A stretch of 64,000 nucleotides of DNA from Mycobacterium paragordonae (GCF_003614435.1 NZ_CP025546.1:2604001-2668000), one strand, 5' to 3'; shown: positions 6,562 through 15,713, counted from the first letter of the stretch. Notes: generated by a model not told the origin, from the sequence alone. Numbers and translations: made by a program.

Positions 6562-7440
6562 GTGCCCGAAATCCACGGCATCATCGCCTACCCGATCACC
6601 CCGTTCACCGCCGATACGTCGGGCATCGATAAAGACCGGCTGGCCGCGCTCGTCGACCGGCTGGTGTCCTCCGGCGTGCATGCGATCGCGCCGCTGGGCA
6701 GCACCGGCGAATTGGCCTACCTCGACGAATCCGAGTTCGACGCCGTCGTCGACACCACGATGGCCGCCGTCAACGGGCGGGTTCCGGTGGTGGTCGGAGT
6801 GTCAGATCTGACCACCGCCAACACAATTCGGCGCGCCCGGTACGCGGAGCAGGCCGGCGCCGACGCGGTGATGATCCTGCCCGTTTCCTACTGGAGGCTC
6901 ACCGATCGCGAGATCGCTCAGCACTACCGCAGCATCGGCGAGTCGATCGGAATCCCGATCATGGCCTACAACAACCCGGCCACCAGTGGTGTGGACATGA
7001 GCCCCGAACTGCTGGTCACCATGTTCGACAACATCGACAACGTCACCATGGTGAAGGAGTCCACCGGTGACCTGACCCGGATGCGGCGCATCGCCGAACT
7101 CAGCGGTGGCGAGTTGCCCTTCTACAACGGCAGCAATCCGCTGGTGCTCGACGCGCTCAAGGTGGGAGCGTCCGGATGGTGCACGGCCGCACCGAATCTG
7201 CGCCCGCAGCCGTGCATCGACCTGTATAACGCGGTGCGCGCGGACGATCTCGAGAAGGCGCAGCTCCTTTACGACGACCTCAAGCCGTTGTTGCAGTTCA
7301 TCGTTGCGGGCGGGCTGCCCACCACCGTCAAGGCCGGTCTGGATCTGCTGGGCTTCCCGGTCGGCGACCCGCGTGCACCGTTGCTGGCGCTGGACGGGCA
7401 GGGGCGTGCCGAATTGCAGGACCTGCTGGCCGGGTCGTGA
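6562..7440 (+). CDS. Dihydrodipicolinate synthase/N-acetylneuraminate lyase family protein
   Basis: 292 aa from a GTG at 6562. TIM-barrel class I aldolase motifs are intact: phosphate/pyruvate loop GSTGELAYL (about residues 46-54), MAYNNPATSG (catalytic Tyr) and the Schiff-base Lys in VTMVKESTGD (about residue 162). Its pairing with a class II aldolase and a cupin regulator argues against a lysine-biosynthetic role and for a catabolic aldolase or dehydratase acting on a keto acid. The gene ends only 3 bp from the convergent P450 stop. Reaction not assignable from sequence. Confidence 0.87.
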   Translation: MPEIHGIIAYPITPFTADTSGIDKDRLAALVDRLVSSGVHAIAPLGSTGELAYLDESEFDAVVDTTMAAVNGRVPVVVGVSDLTTANTIRRARYAEQAGADAVMILPVSYWRLTDREIAQHYRSIGESIGIPIMAYNNPATSGVDMSPELLVTMFDNIDNVTMVKESTGDLTRMRRIAELSGGELPFYNGSNPLVLDALKVGASGWCTAAPNLRPQPCIDLYNAVRADDLEKAQLLYDDLKPLLQFIVAGGLPTTVKAGLDLLGFPVGDPRAPLLALDGQGRAELQDLLAGS

Positions 7441-7443
7441 GCT

Positions 7444-8655
7444 TCAGCCCAGGATCACCGGCACTTCGTCGAACCGGTTGAGCAACGGAATCGGTTGCAG
7501 GCGCAGCTCTTCCGGTGCAACCGCAAGCCTCAAATCCGGGAAGCGGTTGATCAGCTCGCCGATGATGATCCCGGTCTCCAGCCGTGCCAGGTGTGAGCCG
7601 AGGCAGAAGTGGGTGCCTCGGCTGAATGCAAGGTGGTCGTTGGGGCTGCGGGTGATGTCGAAGCGGTCGGGGTCGGGGAACTGTGCTGGGTCGCGGTTGG
7701 CCGATGTCAGCAGCGTCGTCACCATGGCGCCGCGCGGGATCGTGACTCCATGCAAGGTGATGTCCTCGCCGGCGAACGTCGTGGCTTCGGTGCCGCCGAC
7801 GGTGCCGGAGTAGCGAAGGATCTCCTCGACGGCACTGCTGATCAGTTCGGGATGCTTCCGCAATAAGCGAAGTTGGTCGGAGTGGGTGAGGAGCGCCGCT
7901 ATGCCGTTGGCGACCACGTTCGGGGTGGTCTGATAGTCGCCGGTGATGAGCAGGAACACCATCGCGACGATTTCGTCATCGGTGAGTCCGCCATCTTCCC
8001 TGGCGGTGATCAACTCGGTGATGATGTCCTGACCGGGATCGGCCCGTCGTTGCTCGACCATCTCGCGCAGGTAGGCGACGAAGCCCTCCATCTGTTCGCC
8101 GGCGCCGGCCGCGTTGTGGTTCAGCATCGCGTCGAACAACTGCTCGATGAAGCTGTAGAACGTTGGCCGGTCTTCGCTTGAGACACCGACCATTTCGCTG
8201 ATCACCGTGGTCGGGGCCGGCAGCGCGTACTGCTGGTGCAGTTCAATGCGCTGCCCCGGCTCGAAGCCGTCGAGCAACTCACGGGCGACGGTACGGATCC
8301 GCTCCCGCAGCCCCTGAATCGCGCGCGGCGTGAACGGCCGGCTCACCAGCTTGCGCAGTCGCAGGTGCGACGGGTCGTCCTGATAGACCATGGTGTCGGT
8401 GGTCAGCAAGCGGATGGCCTCGGGGACCACCGAGGTGTCCTCGGCGGCGCCGTCGAGCACCCGGCGGATCCGCGGGTCGGTGACCAGGTTCAGGCAATCC
8501 CGATAGCGGGAGATGAAGTAGACGTCCTGGCCGGGTGGCCGCAAAGCCAGCCTGCCCCGGTAGACGGGCGCCTCCCGGCGCATCCAGTCGTAGTAGGAAT
8601 GCTGGTCAGCGTTGAACTCGGCGGTGCCTACCGTGATCGGATGCTCGAGCTTCAC
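7444..8655 (-). CDS. Cytochrome P450
   Basis: 403 aa. The heme-ligand signature is complete (FSRGTHFCLG, Cys about residue 350). The K-helix ExxR is EILR. The I-helix reads LLITGDYQTTPN, with TGDYQT in place of the usual AGxDT, so the oxygen-activation groove is slightly unusual. No membrane anchor, as normal for bacterial soluble P450s. The start is a GTG at 8655 that overlaps the TGA of the upstream metallopeptidase by 4 bp (GTGA), implying translational coupling. It lies between homologues of Rv2576c and Rv2575, a site without a P450 in M. tuberculosis as I recall it. Substrate unknown. Confidence 0.92.
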   Translation of the reverse strand: MKLEHPITVGTAEFNADQHSYYDWMRREAPVYRGRLALRPPGQDVYFISRYRDCLNLVTDPRIRRVLDGAAEDTSVVPEAIRLLTTDTMVYQDDPSHLRLRKLVSRPFTPRAIQGLRERIRTVARELLDGFEPGQRIELHQQYALPAPTTVISEMVGVSSEDRPTFYSFIEQLFDAMLNHNAAGAGEQMEGFVAYLREMVEQRRADPGQDIITELITAREDGGLTDDEIVAMVFLLITGDYQTTPNVVANGIAALLTHSDQLRLLRKHPELISSAVEEILRYSGTVGGTEATTFAGEDITLHGVTIPRGAMVTTLLTSANRDPAQFPDPDRFDITRSPNDHLAFSRGTHFCLGSHLARLETGIIIGELINRFPDLRLAVAPEELRLQPIPLLNRFDEVPVILG

Positions 8656-9533
8656 CCCAGATCGTTGGTGTTGAACGTGTCGCACTTGTTGGGCTCGCCG
8701 GTCGAGTACCCGGTGGTGAACCACTTCTGCCGCTGCGCAGATGAACCGTGCGTCCAGGATTCCGGGTTCACCCGCCCGTTCACCTGCTGCTGAATCCGGT
8801 CGTCACCCACCGACGCGGCCGCCGACAGCGCGTCCTGAATGTCCTTGTCGCTCAACGGCTGCAGAAACGGTTGCCCGGTGCTGTCCTGCTTGACGGTGGA
8901 GGCGTAGTGCGCCCACACCCCGGCGTAACAGTCAGCCTGCAACTCGGTGCGAACCCCGCTGCCGGTGGCGCCCTGCGCTCCGGACTGCGCCCGGCCGAGC
9001 ACCCCCAGCAGGTTCTGCACGTGGTGGCCGTACTCATGTGCCACCACGTATTCTTCCGCGAAAGGTCCACCGCTGGAACCGAACTGGGTCACCAGCACCT
9101 GGAAGAAGTCGGTGTCGAAATAGGCCGTTTTGTCCACCGGGCAGTAGAACGGCCCGACGTCGCTGCTGGCCGGCCCGCAGCCGGTGCTCACCTGGCCGCT
9201 GAACAGGCGCAGGTGCGGTCGGGTGTACTTCGGCATCAGCTGCTTCCACACCGCGTCCAGCGAGTTGCTGGTGGCGACCACGCGGCACTGCACGTATTTG
9301 TTGGCGTCCGCGCCGGTCTTGCAGCGGCTCAGGTCGAAACCGGGAGCCACGTCCTCGCGGGAGTCGAGCGGCTGCTGGCTGATCACTCCGCCGGGGTCGA
9401 CACCGAGCAGCATGGCCACCACCACCAGTAGCAGGCCGCCGATACCACCACCGATGGCCATCCGGCCCATCCCGCCGCCGCCCGAGGACGTCGCGGAACT
9501 GGTGTCGATCTGCATACCCTCGTTGAAGGTCAT
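8652..9533 (-). CDS. Neutral zinc metallopeptidase, YpfJ family (Rv2575-like)
   Basis: 293 aa. One membrane segment is visible near residues 25-45 (GGGIGGLLLVVVAMLLG), with the catalytic part after it, presumably outside the cell. The zinc motif HEYGHH (about residue 165) is the HExxH of this family. A downstream ELQADCYAGVWAHY segment supplies the third ligand, as in YpfJ/Rv2575 proteins. Two Cys residues in the exported part could pair. The stop overlaps the P450 start. Peptidase activity is inferred from the motif; substrates are unknown. Confidence 0.88.
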   Translation of the reverse strand: MTFNEGMQIDTSSATSSGGGGMGRMAIGGGIGGLLLVVVAMLLGVDPGGVISQQPLDSREDVAPGFDLSRCKTGADANKYVQCRVVATSNSLDAVWKQLMPKYTRPHLRLFSGQVSTGCGPASSDVGPFYCPVDKTAYFDTDFFQVLVTQFGSSGGPFAEEYVVAHEYGHHVQNLLGVLGRAQSGAQGATGSGVRTELQADCYAGVWAHYASTVKQDSTGQPFLQPLSDKDIQDALSAAASVGDDRIQQQVNGRVNPESWTHGSSAQRQKWFTTGYSTGEPNKCDTFNTNDLG

Positions 9534-9576
9534 CGCACGCTCCCCGGAACTAGAGTTTCAACCGCGCCGACACAGC

Positions 9577-10080
9577 CTATCGCTGCTGTGTGGCGGCGAA
9601 TCGGGTGTCGGTGTAAGTGCGCAGGTTGCGCAGGAATCGGCGCAGCGCCAGGTTGAGCAGTGGACCGAACACAGCCATGCCCAGCCCGGCACCGCGGGCC
9701 GGCTTTTGAACCATCGTCCAGGTGAGCCGGCAGCCGCCGGGTATCACGTCGACCCGGTAGTCTTCGGCGAACGCGGCGACCGCCTTGGTGGAGCACTCGT
9801 TGAACCGGAATGCCATGTGCGTGAACGGCTCCCAGGCAATGAACTCCTCGTCCCCGACGATGCCGCCCCGCATCTCCACGACGCGGGTGGTGCCGATGCC
9901 CCGGGGTTCCGGGCTGGTCCAGGTGACCTTGGTGATCACTTTGGCCCAGCGCGGCCAGGACTCGGCGTCACCCAGCACTTCGAAGAGCTGCTCGGGCGTG
10001 ATGGCCAGGTCGACACTGTTGCGGAAGCGGTAGGGCGCCGTCTCGATGAAGCTCAGGTCGACGCGTTCGCAGGGATGCAT
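9577..10080 (-). CDS. SRPBCC-family protein (Rv2574-like)
   Basis: 167 aa from ATG at 10080, which matches the length I recall for Rv2574; the longer frame to 10107 has no better start. The sequence begins with a strand-helix pattern (VDLSFIETAPYRF, then AITPEQLFEVLGDAESWPRWA) typical of the START/Bet v1 helix-grip fold. That fold binds hydrophobic ligands in a cavity. No catalytic residues are evident. It is a member of the polyketide cyclase/dehydrase-like group, many of which are of unknown role in mycobacteria. Confidence 0.78.
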   Translation of the reverse strand: MHPCERVDLSFIETAPYRFRNSVDLAITPEQLFEVLGDAESWPRWAKVITKVTWTSPEPRGIGTTRVVEMRGGIVGDEEFIAWEPFTHMAFRFNECSTKAVAAFAEDYRVDVIPGGCRLTWTMVQKPARGAGLGMAVFGPLLNLALRRFLRNLRTYTDTRFAATQQR

Positions 10081-10090
10081 GCCTGCAAAC

Positions 10091-11008
10091 CTAACCCGGC
10101 CCGTCACTGGCCGCGGCGAGCAGCGGCACCACCACGTCGCTGATCGGGGTGGGCAACCCGTGCGCGCGGGCTTTGCGGACGATCACGCCGTTGCGCAGGT
10201 CCCATTCCATCCGGCGGTGTGCTTCCCGGTCGGTCAGGATCGAAGTGCCCATGTCTTCCGGTACCGCGCGGAAGGACTCGACCAGTTGCTCGGCCACATC
10301 GTCGCTGAGTTGGGCGCCCTCGGCGCGCGCCACCGCCACACACTCGGCCATGTATTGGCGGCCCAGTTCGGCCACGTCGTCCCGGCGGAACATGCCGGAG
10401 CGTCGGCCCGACAATGCCATCAGTCCGGCCAGCGCGTTGAGCAGGAGCTTGCGCCAGTTGACGGTGACGAAGTCGGGGTTGCACTCCACTTGGCATCCTG
10501 CGTCGCGCAGCAGCTCGGCGAACGATTCCGCCGCGCGCCCGGTGGGCACCACCAGCGCGGCCTCACCGCGCAACCGCACCCAGCCGGCCGGCTGGGTCTC
10601 GGCCGAGAACCACACGCTGCCCGGTATGACGTGCGGAGACGGCGACAGCGGCGCGACCTGTTCGACCTGTTCGACGCCGTTCTGCAGGACGGCGACGATG
10701 GTGTTCTCGTCGCACAGCCGGGCCAGCCAGCCGGCCGCGGCGGCGTTTTGGGTGGCTTTGACCGCGAGGATGAGCACGTCCACCGGACCGCTCACCGCAT
10801 CGGGATCGGTGTGCACCGGGCCCGGGACCACGATCGGTTCGGCGTCGTCCGGGCGCAGCTCAATGCCGTCACGCGGACGGTGGCCGCAGAGCAGCACCCG
10901 GTTTCCGGCCGCATACAACAGCGCCGCCACGGTCGTGCCAACGGCGCCGGGGCCCACGAGAGCAATATCGGTTGCGATGCAGCTAAAAGTACCGGCAGGA
11001 TCGGGCAA
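10091..11008 (-). CDS. Ketopantoate reductase-like protein (Rv2573-like)
   Basis: The nucleotide-binding N-terminus ([17 protein letters not shown]) is the Rossmann loop of ApbA/PanE enzymes, which reduce 2-dehydropantoate with NADPH for CoA synthesis. [16 protein letters not shown] and a central [12 protein letters not shown] (catalytic Lys-Asn region) follow. The start is a problem: the expected Met just before ATDIALVG is an ATC codon (10976-10978). The nearest usable in-frame start upstream is a TTG at 11008, giving 305 aa. It is divergent from aspS. Family is sure. Whether it is the pathway PanE or a paralogue is not. Confidence 0.82.
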   Translation of the reverse strand: MPDPAGTFSCIATDIALVGPGAVGTTVAALLYAAGNRVLLCGHRPRDGIELRPDDAEPIVVPGPVHTDPDAVSGPVDVLILAVKATQNAAAAGWLARLCDENTIVAVLQNGVEQVEQVAPLSPSPHVIPGSVWFSAETQPAGWVRLRGEAALVVPTGRAAESFAELLRDAGCQVECNPDFVTVNWRKLLLNALAGLMALSGRRSGMFRRDDVAELGRQYMAECVAVARAEGAQLSDDVAEQLVESFRAVPEDMGTSILTDREAHRRMEWDLRNGVIVRKARAHGLPTPISDVVVPLLAAASDGPG

Positions 11009-11063
11009 ATCAACCGGCCCTCTAGACTGGGCAGTCAATCTCACCCGGTGTAAAGGAGTATTT

Positions 11064-12851
11064 GTGCTGCGCAGCCACGCCGCGGGATCGCTTCGGGACG
11101 GCGATGCCGGGCAGCAGGTGACCTTGGCCGGGTGGGTGGCCCGCCGCCGCGACCACGGCGGTGTCATCTTCATCGATCTCCGCGACGCGTCCGGTGTCGC
11201 CCAGGTGGTGTTCCGCGACGCCTTGGAAGCGGGACAGGTGCTGGCCCAGGCGCACCGGCTGCGCTCGGAGTTCTGCATCGCGGTCACCGGTGTCGTCGAG
11301 ATCCGTCCGGAAGGCAACGCGAACCCCGACATCGCCACCGGGGACATCGAGGTCAACGTCACCTCGCTGACCGTGCTGGGCGAATCCGCGCCGCTGCCGT
11401 TCCAGCTTGATGAGCCCGCGGGGGAGGAGCTGCGGCTGAAGTACCGCTACCTGGACCTGCGCCGCGACGGGCCGGCCGCCGCAATCCGGTTGCGTTCCAA
11501 GGTCAATGCCGCCGCGCGTGAGGTGCTCGGCCGGCACGACTTCGTGGAGGTCGAGACGCCGACGATTACCCGGTCGACGCCGGAAGGCGCGCGCGACTTC
11601 CTTGTTCCGGCGCGGCTGCACCCCGGGATGTTCTATGCGCTGCCGCAGAGCCCGCAGCTGTTCAAGCAGCTGCTGATGGTGGCCGGGATGGAGCGGTACT
11701 ACCAGATCGCGCGCTGCTACCGCGACGAGGATTTCCGCGCCGACCGCCAGCCCGAATTCACCCAGCTCGACATGGAACTCAGCTTCGTCGACGTCGAGGA
11801 CGTCATCGCGGTCTCCGAGGAGATCCTGTCCGCGCTGTGGGCGCTGATCGGCTACCAGATCCCGACGCCCATCCCGCGGATGACGTATGCCGACGCGATG
11901 CGCCGGTTCGGCTCCGACAAACCCGATCTGCGCTTCGGGCTGGAGCTGGTCGAATGCGCGGAGTTCTTCAAGGACACCACATTCCGGGTGTTCCAGGCGC
12001 CGTACGTCGGCGCCGTCGTGATGCCCGGCGGTGCCTCGCAACCGCGGCGCACGCTGGACGGCTGGCAGGAGTGGGCCAAGCAGCGCGGCCACCGCGGCCT
12101 GGCCTACGTGCTGGTCGGTGAGGACGGGACGCTGGGCGGGCCGGTGGCCAAGAACCTGTCCGATGCCGAGCGCGACGGCCTGGCCGGCCACGTCGGTGCC
12201 AACCCGGGCGACTGCATCTTCTTCTCCGCAGGGCCGGTAAAGACCTCCCGGGCGCTATTGGGCGCCGCGCGCATCGAGATCGCCCACCGGCTGGGACTGA
12301 TCGACCCGGACGACTGGAAGTTCGTCTGGATCGTCGACCCTCCGCTGTTCGAGCCCGCCGAGGACGCCACCGCGTCCGGTGACGTGGCCGTCGGCGCAGG
12401 GGCCTGGACGGCGGTGCACCACGCCTTCACCTCTCCCAAGCGCGAGCACGAGGACAGCATCGAAGCCGACCCCGGCGCCGTGCTGGCCGATGCCTACGAC
12501 ATCGTCTGCAACGGCAACGAGATCGGCGGCGGTTCGATCCGTATTCATCGGCGCGACATTCAGGAACGGGTGTTCGCGGTGATGGGCCTGGATCAGGCCG
12601 AGGCCGAGGAGAAGTTCGGATTCCTGTTGGAGGCGTTCACCTTTGGCGCGCCGCCGCACGGCGGGATCGCGTTCGGCTGGGACCGGATCAACGCGCTGCT
12701 GTCCCGCGTCGATTCGATCCGCGAGGTGATCGCGTTCCCCAAGACCGGCGGGGGCGTGGACCCGCTGACCGATGCGCCGGCGCCCATCACGGCTCAGCAG
12801 CGCAAAGAATCGGGAATAGATTTCAAACCCAAAGCAGTTGACGGGGCATGA
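11064..12851 (+). CDS. aspS: Aspartyl-tRNA synthetase
   Basis: 595 aa from GTG at 11064, placed by SD AAAGGAG six bases upstream. An N-terminal OB-fold anticodon-binding domain ([23 protein letters not shown], the conserved part near residues 20-40) precedes the class II catalytic core. The core has motif 2 ([20 protein letters not shown]) and motif 3 ([10 protein letters not shown]), plus the bacterial GAD insertion. It charges tRNA-Asp. Mycobacteria lack AsnRS, so this enzyme is generally non-discriminating and also makes Asp-tRNA-Asn for the GatCAB route. Single copy in the window and highly conserved. Confidence 0.97.
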   Translation: MLRSHAAGSLRDGDAGQQVTLAGWVARRRDHGGVIFIDLRDASGVAQVVFRDALEAGQVLAQAHRLRSEFCIAVTGVVEIRPEGNANPDIATGDIEVNVTSLTVLGESAPLPFQLDEPAGEELRLKYRYLDLRRDGPAAAIRLRSKVNAAAREVLGRHDFVEVETPTITRSTPEGARDFLVPARLHPGMFYALPQSPQLFKQLLMVAGMERYYQIARCYRDEDFRADRQPEFTQLDMELSFVDVEDVIAVSEEILSALWALIGYQIPTPIPRMTYADAMRRFGSDKPDLRFGLELVECAEFFKDTTFRVFQAPYVGAVVMPGGASQPRRTLDGWQEWAKQRGHRGLAYVLVGEDGTLGGPVAKNLSDAERDGLAGHVGANPGDCIFFSAGPVKTSRALLGAARIEIAHRLGLIDPDDWKFVWIVDPPLFEPAEDATASGDVAVGAGAWTAVHHAFTSPKREHEDSIEADPGAVLADAYDIVCNGNEIGGGSIRIHRRDIQERVFAVMGLDQAEAEEKFGFLLEAFTFGAPPHGGIAFGWDRINALLSRVDSIREVIAFPKTGGGVDPLTDAPAPITAQQRKESGIDFKPKAVDGA

Positions 12852-12922
12852 GCGTCGGCGACGATGCAGCGCGCAGCGATGAGGTGGGGGCACCTCCCGC
12901 CTGCGGGGGAGAGCGGCGCAAT
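12852..12922 (+). repeat. Dispersed mycobacterial intergenic element after aspS
   Basis: The GC-rich segment with GATGAGGTGGGGGCACC and GCCTGCGGGGGAGAGCG resembles a short repeat I recall from many slow-growing mycobacterial genomes, often just upstream of start codons. It is open in frame and would add 25 residues to the next protein, but is unlikely to be native coding. Copy number was not checked. Confidence 0.4.
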
Positions 12923-13354
12923 ATGACTGATACCCCGGACACCGAATCCATCAAGGCATTCAACAACACCATCGTCGACGAATTCCGGTCCAACGGCGGC
13001 AAGGTCGGCGGCCAGTTCGCCAATGCCGACCTGTTGCTGCTCACCACCACCGGTGCCAAGTCAGGCCAGCCCCGCATCGCGCCGCTGGCCTATTTCCGCA
13101 TCGACGGCCGGCTGATCATCATCGGGTCGTTCGCCGGCGCGCCGGTCGACCCGGCCTGGGTGCACAACCTGCGCGCCCGGCCGCAGGCGCAGGTGGAAGT
13201 CGGCGCCGAGGCGTTCGACGTCACCGCGCACGAACTGGATCGTGCCGAGCGTGACGCCATCTTCGAGCAGATCACCGCGGCGGCACCGGGCTTCGCCGAG
13301 TACCAGGCGAAAACCGACCGAGTCATCCCGCTGTTCGAACTGCGCCGCGCCTAA
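12923..13354 (+). CDS. F420-dependent nitroreductase-family (Ddn-like) protein
   Basis: 143 aa from ATG at 12923. A longer frame starts at an ATG overlapping the aspS stop but reads through a repeat element. The conserved core GGKVGGQFANADLLLLTTTGAKSG and PLAYFRIDGRLIIIGSFAG matches the deazaflavin (F420)-dependent Ddn/FDOR-A split beta-barrel family, with the C-terminal PGFAEYQAKTDRVIPLFEL. These proteins reduce quinones or nitro compounds with F420H2. Conserved Ddn-type Tyr residues near the end are present. Actual substrate is unknown. Confidence 0.85.
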   Translation: MTDTPDTESIKAFNNTIVDEFRSNGGKVGGQFANADLLLLTTTGAKSGQPRIAPLAYFRIDGRLIIIGSFAGAPVDPAWVHNLRARPQAQVEVGAEAFDVTAHELDRAERDAIFEQITAAAPGFAEYQAKTDRVIPLFELRRA

Positions 13355-14124
13355 TTCGCCAGCGCCGTCAGTTCAGCGGCCAACTCTCCGCAGCTGCGAA
13401 ATCGGCTGTCGGGCTGAGGGGATAGCGCTTTGGCGAACAATCGATCGAGGTGACTCAGTTCGGCGCGATGGTCGCTGACCCGCGCCGGCCGCGTGGCCAG
13501 CGGTGGGGGCGGGGCGCCGGTCAACAGATAGAAAGCGTTGGCGGCCAGTGCATACTGGTCGGCCAGCGGGCCGTCGGCGCCGGTGGCCAATTCGGGTGCC
13601 AGGTACGGCAGTGCCGCCAGAGTGGGGCCGTCGTTGCCCAGTTGGCTACCGGTCCCGAAGTCGGACAACAGGATTCGCCGTTGGGAGGTGGCCAGAATGT
13701 TCGTGGGTTTGACACCCCGGTGTAGGCAGCCGCTTCGGTGCAGGTGGTCGAGCGGGTCAGCGACCGCGTTGACGATGGCGCACACCTCGCGTTCGGGCAT
13801 GCCCTGCGGGTAGCGCTGCGCGATCAGTTCCGCCACACTGGTGCCGTCCACGTAATCCCTTGCAGCCCAAACCTTGTCGTCAAACTCGCCGATGTCATGC
13901 AGCCGAACCAGGTTCGGATGGGTGATCCGCAGCGCGACGGAGCCTTCCCGCTGGAAGCGCATGCCGAAGGCCCGGTCCTGAGAGGTGGTCGTGAAAGGGA
14001 TTTTCAGGGCCAACTCGTGCGGCGACGTGGGATGGGTGGCTCGGTAGACGTCGCCAAGGGGGCCAGCGCCCAACCACCCGACGATGGTGTAGTCGGCGAC
14101 CCGTTCGCCGTTCTTCAGCGGCAC
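13351..14124 (-). CDS. Ser/Thr protein kinase-fold protein lacking the catalytic Asp (probable pseudokinase)
   Basis: 257 aa from a GTG at 14124. Kinase features in order: Gly-rich loop (WLGAGPLGDVY), VAIK-type Lys (LALKI), a catalytic-loop equivalent reading LHRGVKPTNIL, then DFGTGS and APE-like LAPEL. In active kinases the loop is HRDxKxxN. Here the Asp is Gly while Lys and Asn remain, so phosphotransfer should be severely impaired although ATP may still bind. There is no membrane segment and no extracellular sensor domain. It is divergent from the FUSC gene. Role as a scaffold or regulator is inference. Confidence 0.82.
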   Translation of the reverse strand: MPLKNGERVADYTIVGWLGAGPLGDVYRATHPTSPHELALKIPFTTTSQDRAFGMRFQREGSVALRITHPNLVRLHDIGEFDDKVWAARDYVDGTSVAELIAQRYPQGMPEREVCAIVNAVADPLDHLHRSGCLHRGVKPTNILATSQRRILLSDFGTGSQLGNDGPTLAALPYLAPELATGADGPLADQYALAANAFYLLTGAPPPPLATRPARVSDHRAELSHLDRLFAKALSPQPDSRFRSCGELAAELTALAN

Positions 14125-14162
14125 CCATCGCAGGTTACTCCGTCGTGGGGTAAGCAGACGAG

Positions 14163-15212
14163 GTGAAGACTTCGCTGCTGGCCGGGGCGGCCGGCGAGGG
14201 AACGGCCGCTGTTCACCGATTACGCGCCGCGTTGTGGCCGATCGCCCAGACATCGGTCGCCGCCGCGCTGGCCTGGCACCTGACGCACGATCTGCTGCGC
14301 CACCAGCAACCGTTCTTCGCGCCGATCTCGGCGGTGGTGTGCATGTCGGCGAGCAACGTGCTGCGCGCGCGACGTGCCACCCAGATGATGGTCGGCGTCG
14401 CGCTGGGCATCGCGGTAGGAGGCGGGACGGTGGGCTTTCTCGGTGCCGGACCGATCGCGATCGGTGTGGCGGTCTGCATTGCGCTGTCGGTCGCGATTCT
14501 GGTCGGTCGCGGCGCCATCGGTCAGGGATTGATGTTCGTCAACCAGACCGCCGTCTCTTCGATCTTGGTGCTGGTGTTCTCCCACACCGGCATCGTGGTC
14601 ACCGAGCGCCTCTTCGATTCGCTGATCGGGGGCGGGCTGGCGCTGGTGTTCGCCCTCGTGCTGTTCCCCGCCGACCCGAAGCGCCTGCTCAGTGATGCGC
14701 GTGCGGCCGTCCTGGCCGCGGCGCACGAGACGCTCGTGCAGACGGCCGGGATTCTCGAGGATGCCGACACCCGCAGTCCCGACTGGCTGAGGACCGTCTC
14801 CGACCACCTCCATCAAGAGGTCGGGGCACTGATCGAGGCCCGGTCCACGGCTGAGGTGGCGGTGCGTCGTGCGCCTCGTCGGTGGGCCTCGCGCGGCACG
14901 ATTCGAGACATTGACGCGCAATCCGCGCAGCTGGGTCTGTTTGCCAGCTGCGTGCTGCACCTGGCGCGCTCGGTCACCCGTCCGCTCGGGCGGGCGGTCG
15001 CGCCCTCCCTGCGGGCAGCAGTAAGCGAACTTGCCCTGGCGACCGGACTTGCCGATGCCGATCCCACAGCCGCGGCGGCTCACCTGGCCGCCGCGCGCCG
15101 CCACGCCACCGTGCTGCAGTCCGGTGCCCGCGACCACGCCGAAGTAGTGGTCGCCGACGTGGTTTCGGGCTGCGCCGACGACCTGCAGCAGGTGATCCAA
15201 CGGACGTCATGA
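14163..15212 (+). CDS. FUSC/aromatic acid exporter-like membrane protein (Rv2571c-like)
   Basis: 349 aa from GTG at 14163. Six or so hydrophobic segments in the first half (for example AAALAWHLTHDLL, VGVALGIAVGGGTVGFLGAG and IAIGVAVCIALSVAILVG) are followed by a cytoplasmic, mostly helical second half rich in Ala and Arg. This is the FUSC (fusaric acid resistance-like) half-transporter layout. Such proteins export aromatic acids or similar compounds; the substrate here is unknown. The 3' end overlaps the convergent gene by 6 bp. Confidence 0.8.
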   Translation: MKTSLLAGAAGEGTAAVHRLRAALWPIAQTSVAAALAWHLTHDLLRHQQPFFAPISAVVCMSASNVLRARRATQMMVGVALGIAVGGGTVGFLGAGPIAIGVAVCIALSVAILVGRGAIGQGLMFVNQTAVSSILVLVFSHTGIVVTERLFDSLIGGGLALVFALVLFPADPKRLLSDARAAVLAAAHETLVQTAGILEDADTRSPDWLRTVSDHLHQEVGALIEARSTAEVAVRRAPRRWASRGTIRDIDAQSAQLGLFASCVLHLARSVTRPLGRAVAPSLRAAVSELALATGLADADPTAAAAHLAAARRHATVLQSGARDHAEVVVADVVSGCADDLQQVIQRTS

Positions 15213-15596
15213 CGACTTCGCCAGAAACTCCTTGACCAGCTGTTTCGGAGCCTGCGTCAGCCACGCTTCGGTGATCAACTCGCGCAGGTCACCGACCGCG
15301 ATCTCGGCCAGCCGGACCAGCACAGCCGGGTAACCGTCGAAGTGCGGGGTGGTGAAGTACACCCGCGGCTCGTCGGCGACCAGCGCCAACTTCACCCCTT
15401 CATCCGGTACCCGCACACCCAGAATGTCGCCCGGCGGCGGCTGCACCCCGTCGCGGGTCAGCGCGTCGATGTCGGATTTGCGCAGCGGTCGCTCCCATGC
15501 GAGCAACTTCTTGCCCACCCGCCAATCGCGCGGTGACTGCTCGGTGGTCAGCGGCAGGTCACCGACGACGCGGGCCACGTCTTCCCAGGTGGCCAC
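15207..15596 (-). CDS. MmcQ/YjbR-family protein (Rv2570-like)
   Basis: 129 aa from a GTG at 15596, equal to the length I recall for Rv2570. The MmcQ/YjbR wedge fold is suggested by TWEDVARVVGDLPLTTE at the start, a central GVRVPDEGVKLALVADEPRVYFTTPHF-like strand pair and the closing ELITEAWLTQAPKQLVKEFL helix. The family is described as DNA-binding-like but no enzymatic or regulatory role is proven. It is convergent with the FUSC gene. Confidence 0.8.
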   Translation of the reverse strand: MATWEDVARVVGDLPLTTEQSPRDWRVGKKLLAWERPLRKSDIDALTRDGVQPPPGDILGVRVPDEGVKLALVADEPRVYFTTPHFDGYPAVLVRLAEIAVGDLRELITEAWLTQAPKQLVKEFLAKSS

Positions 15597-15713
15597 GCTT
15601 CGATTGTGCGCTCCAAACGCCCAGTTCGGCACGTTATTCGAAATTGCGCGGCGTGAAACGCGCGCTGTTCGCGACTTCGCGGCACAGGCGCGCGCGTGGC
15701 GAACCCGGGGCGG

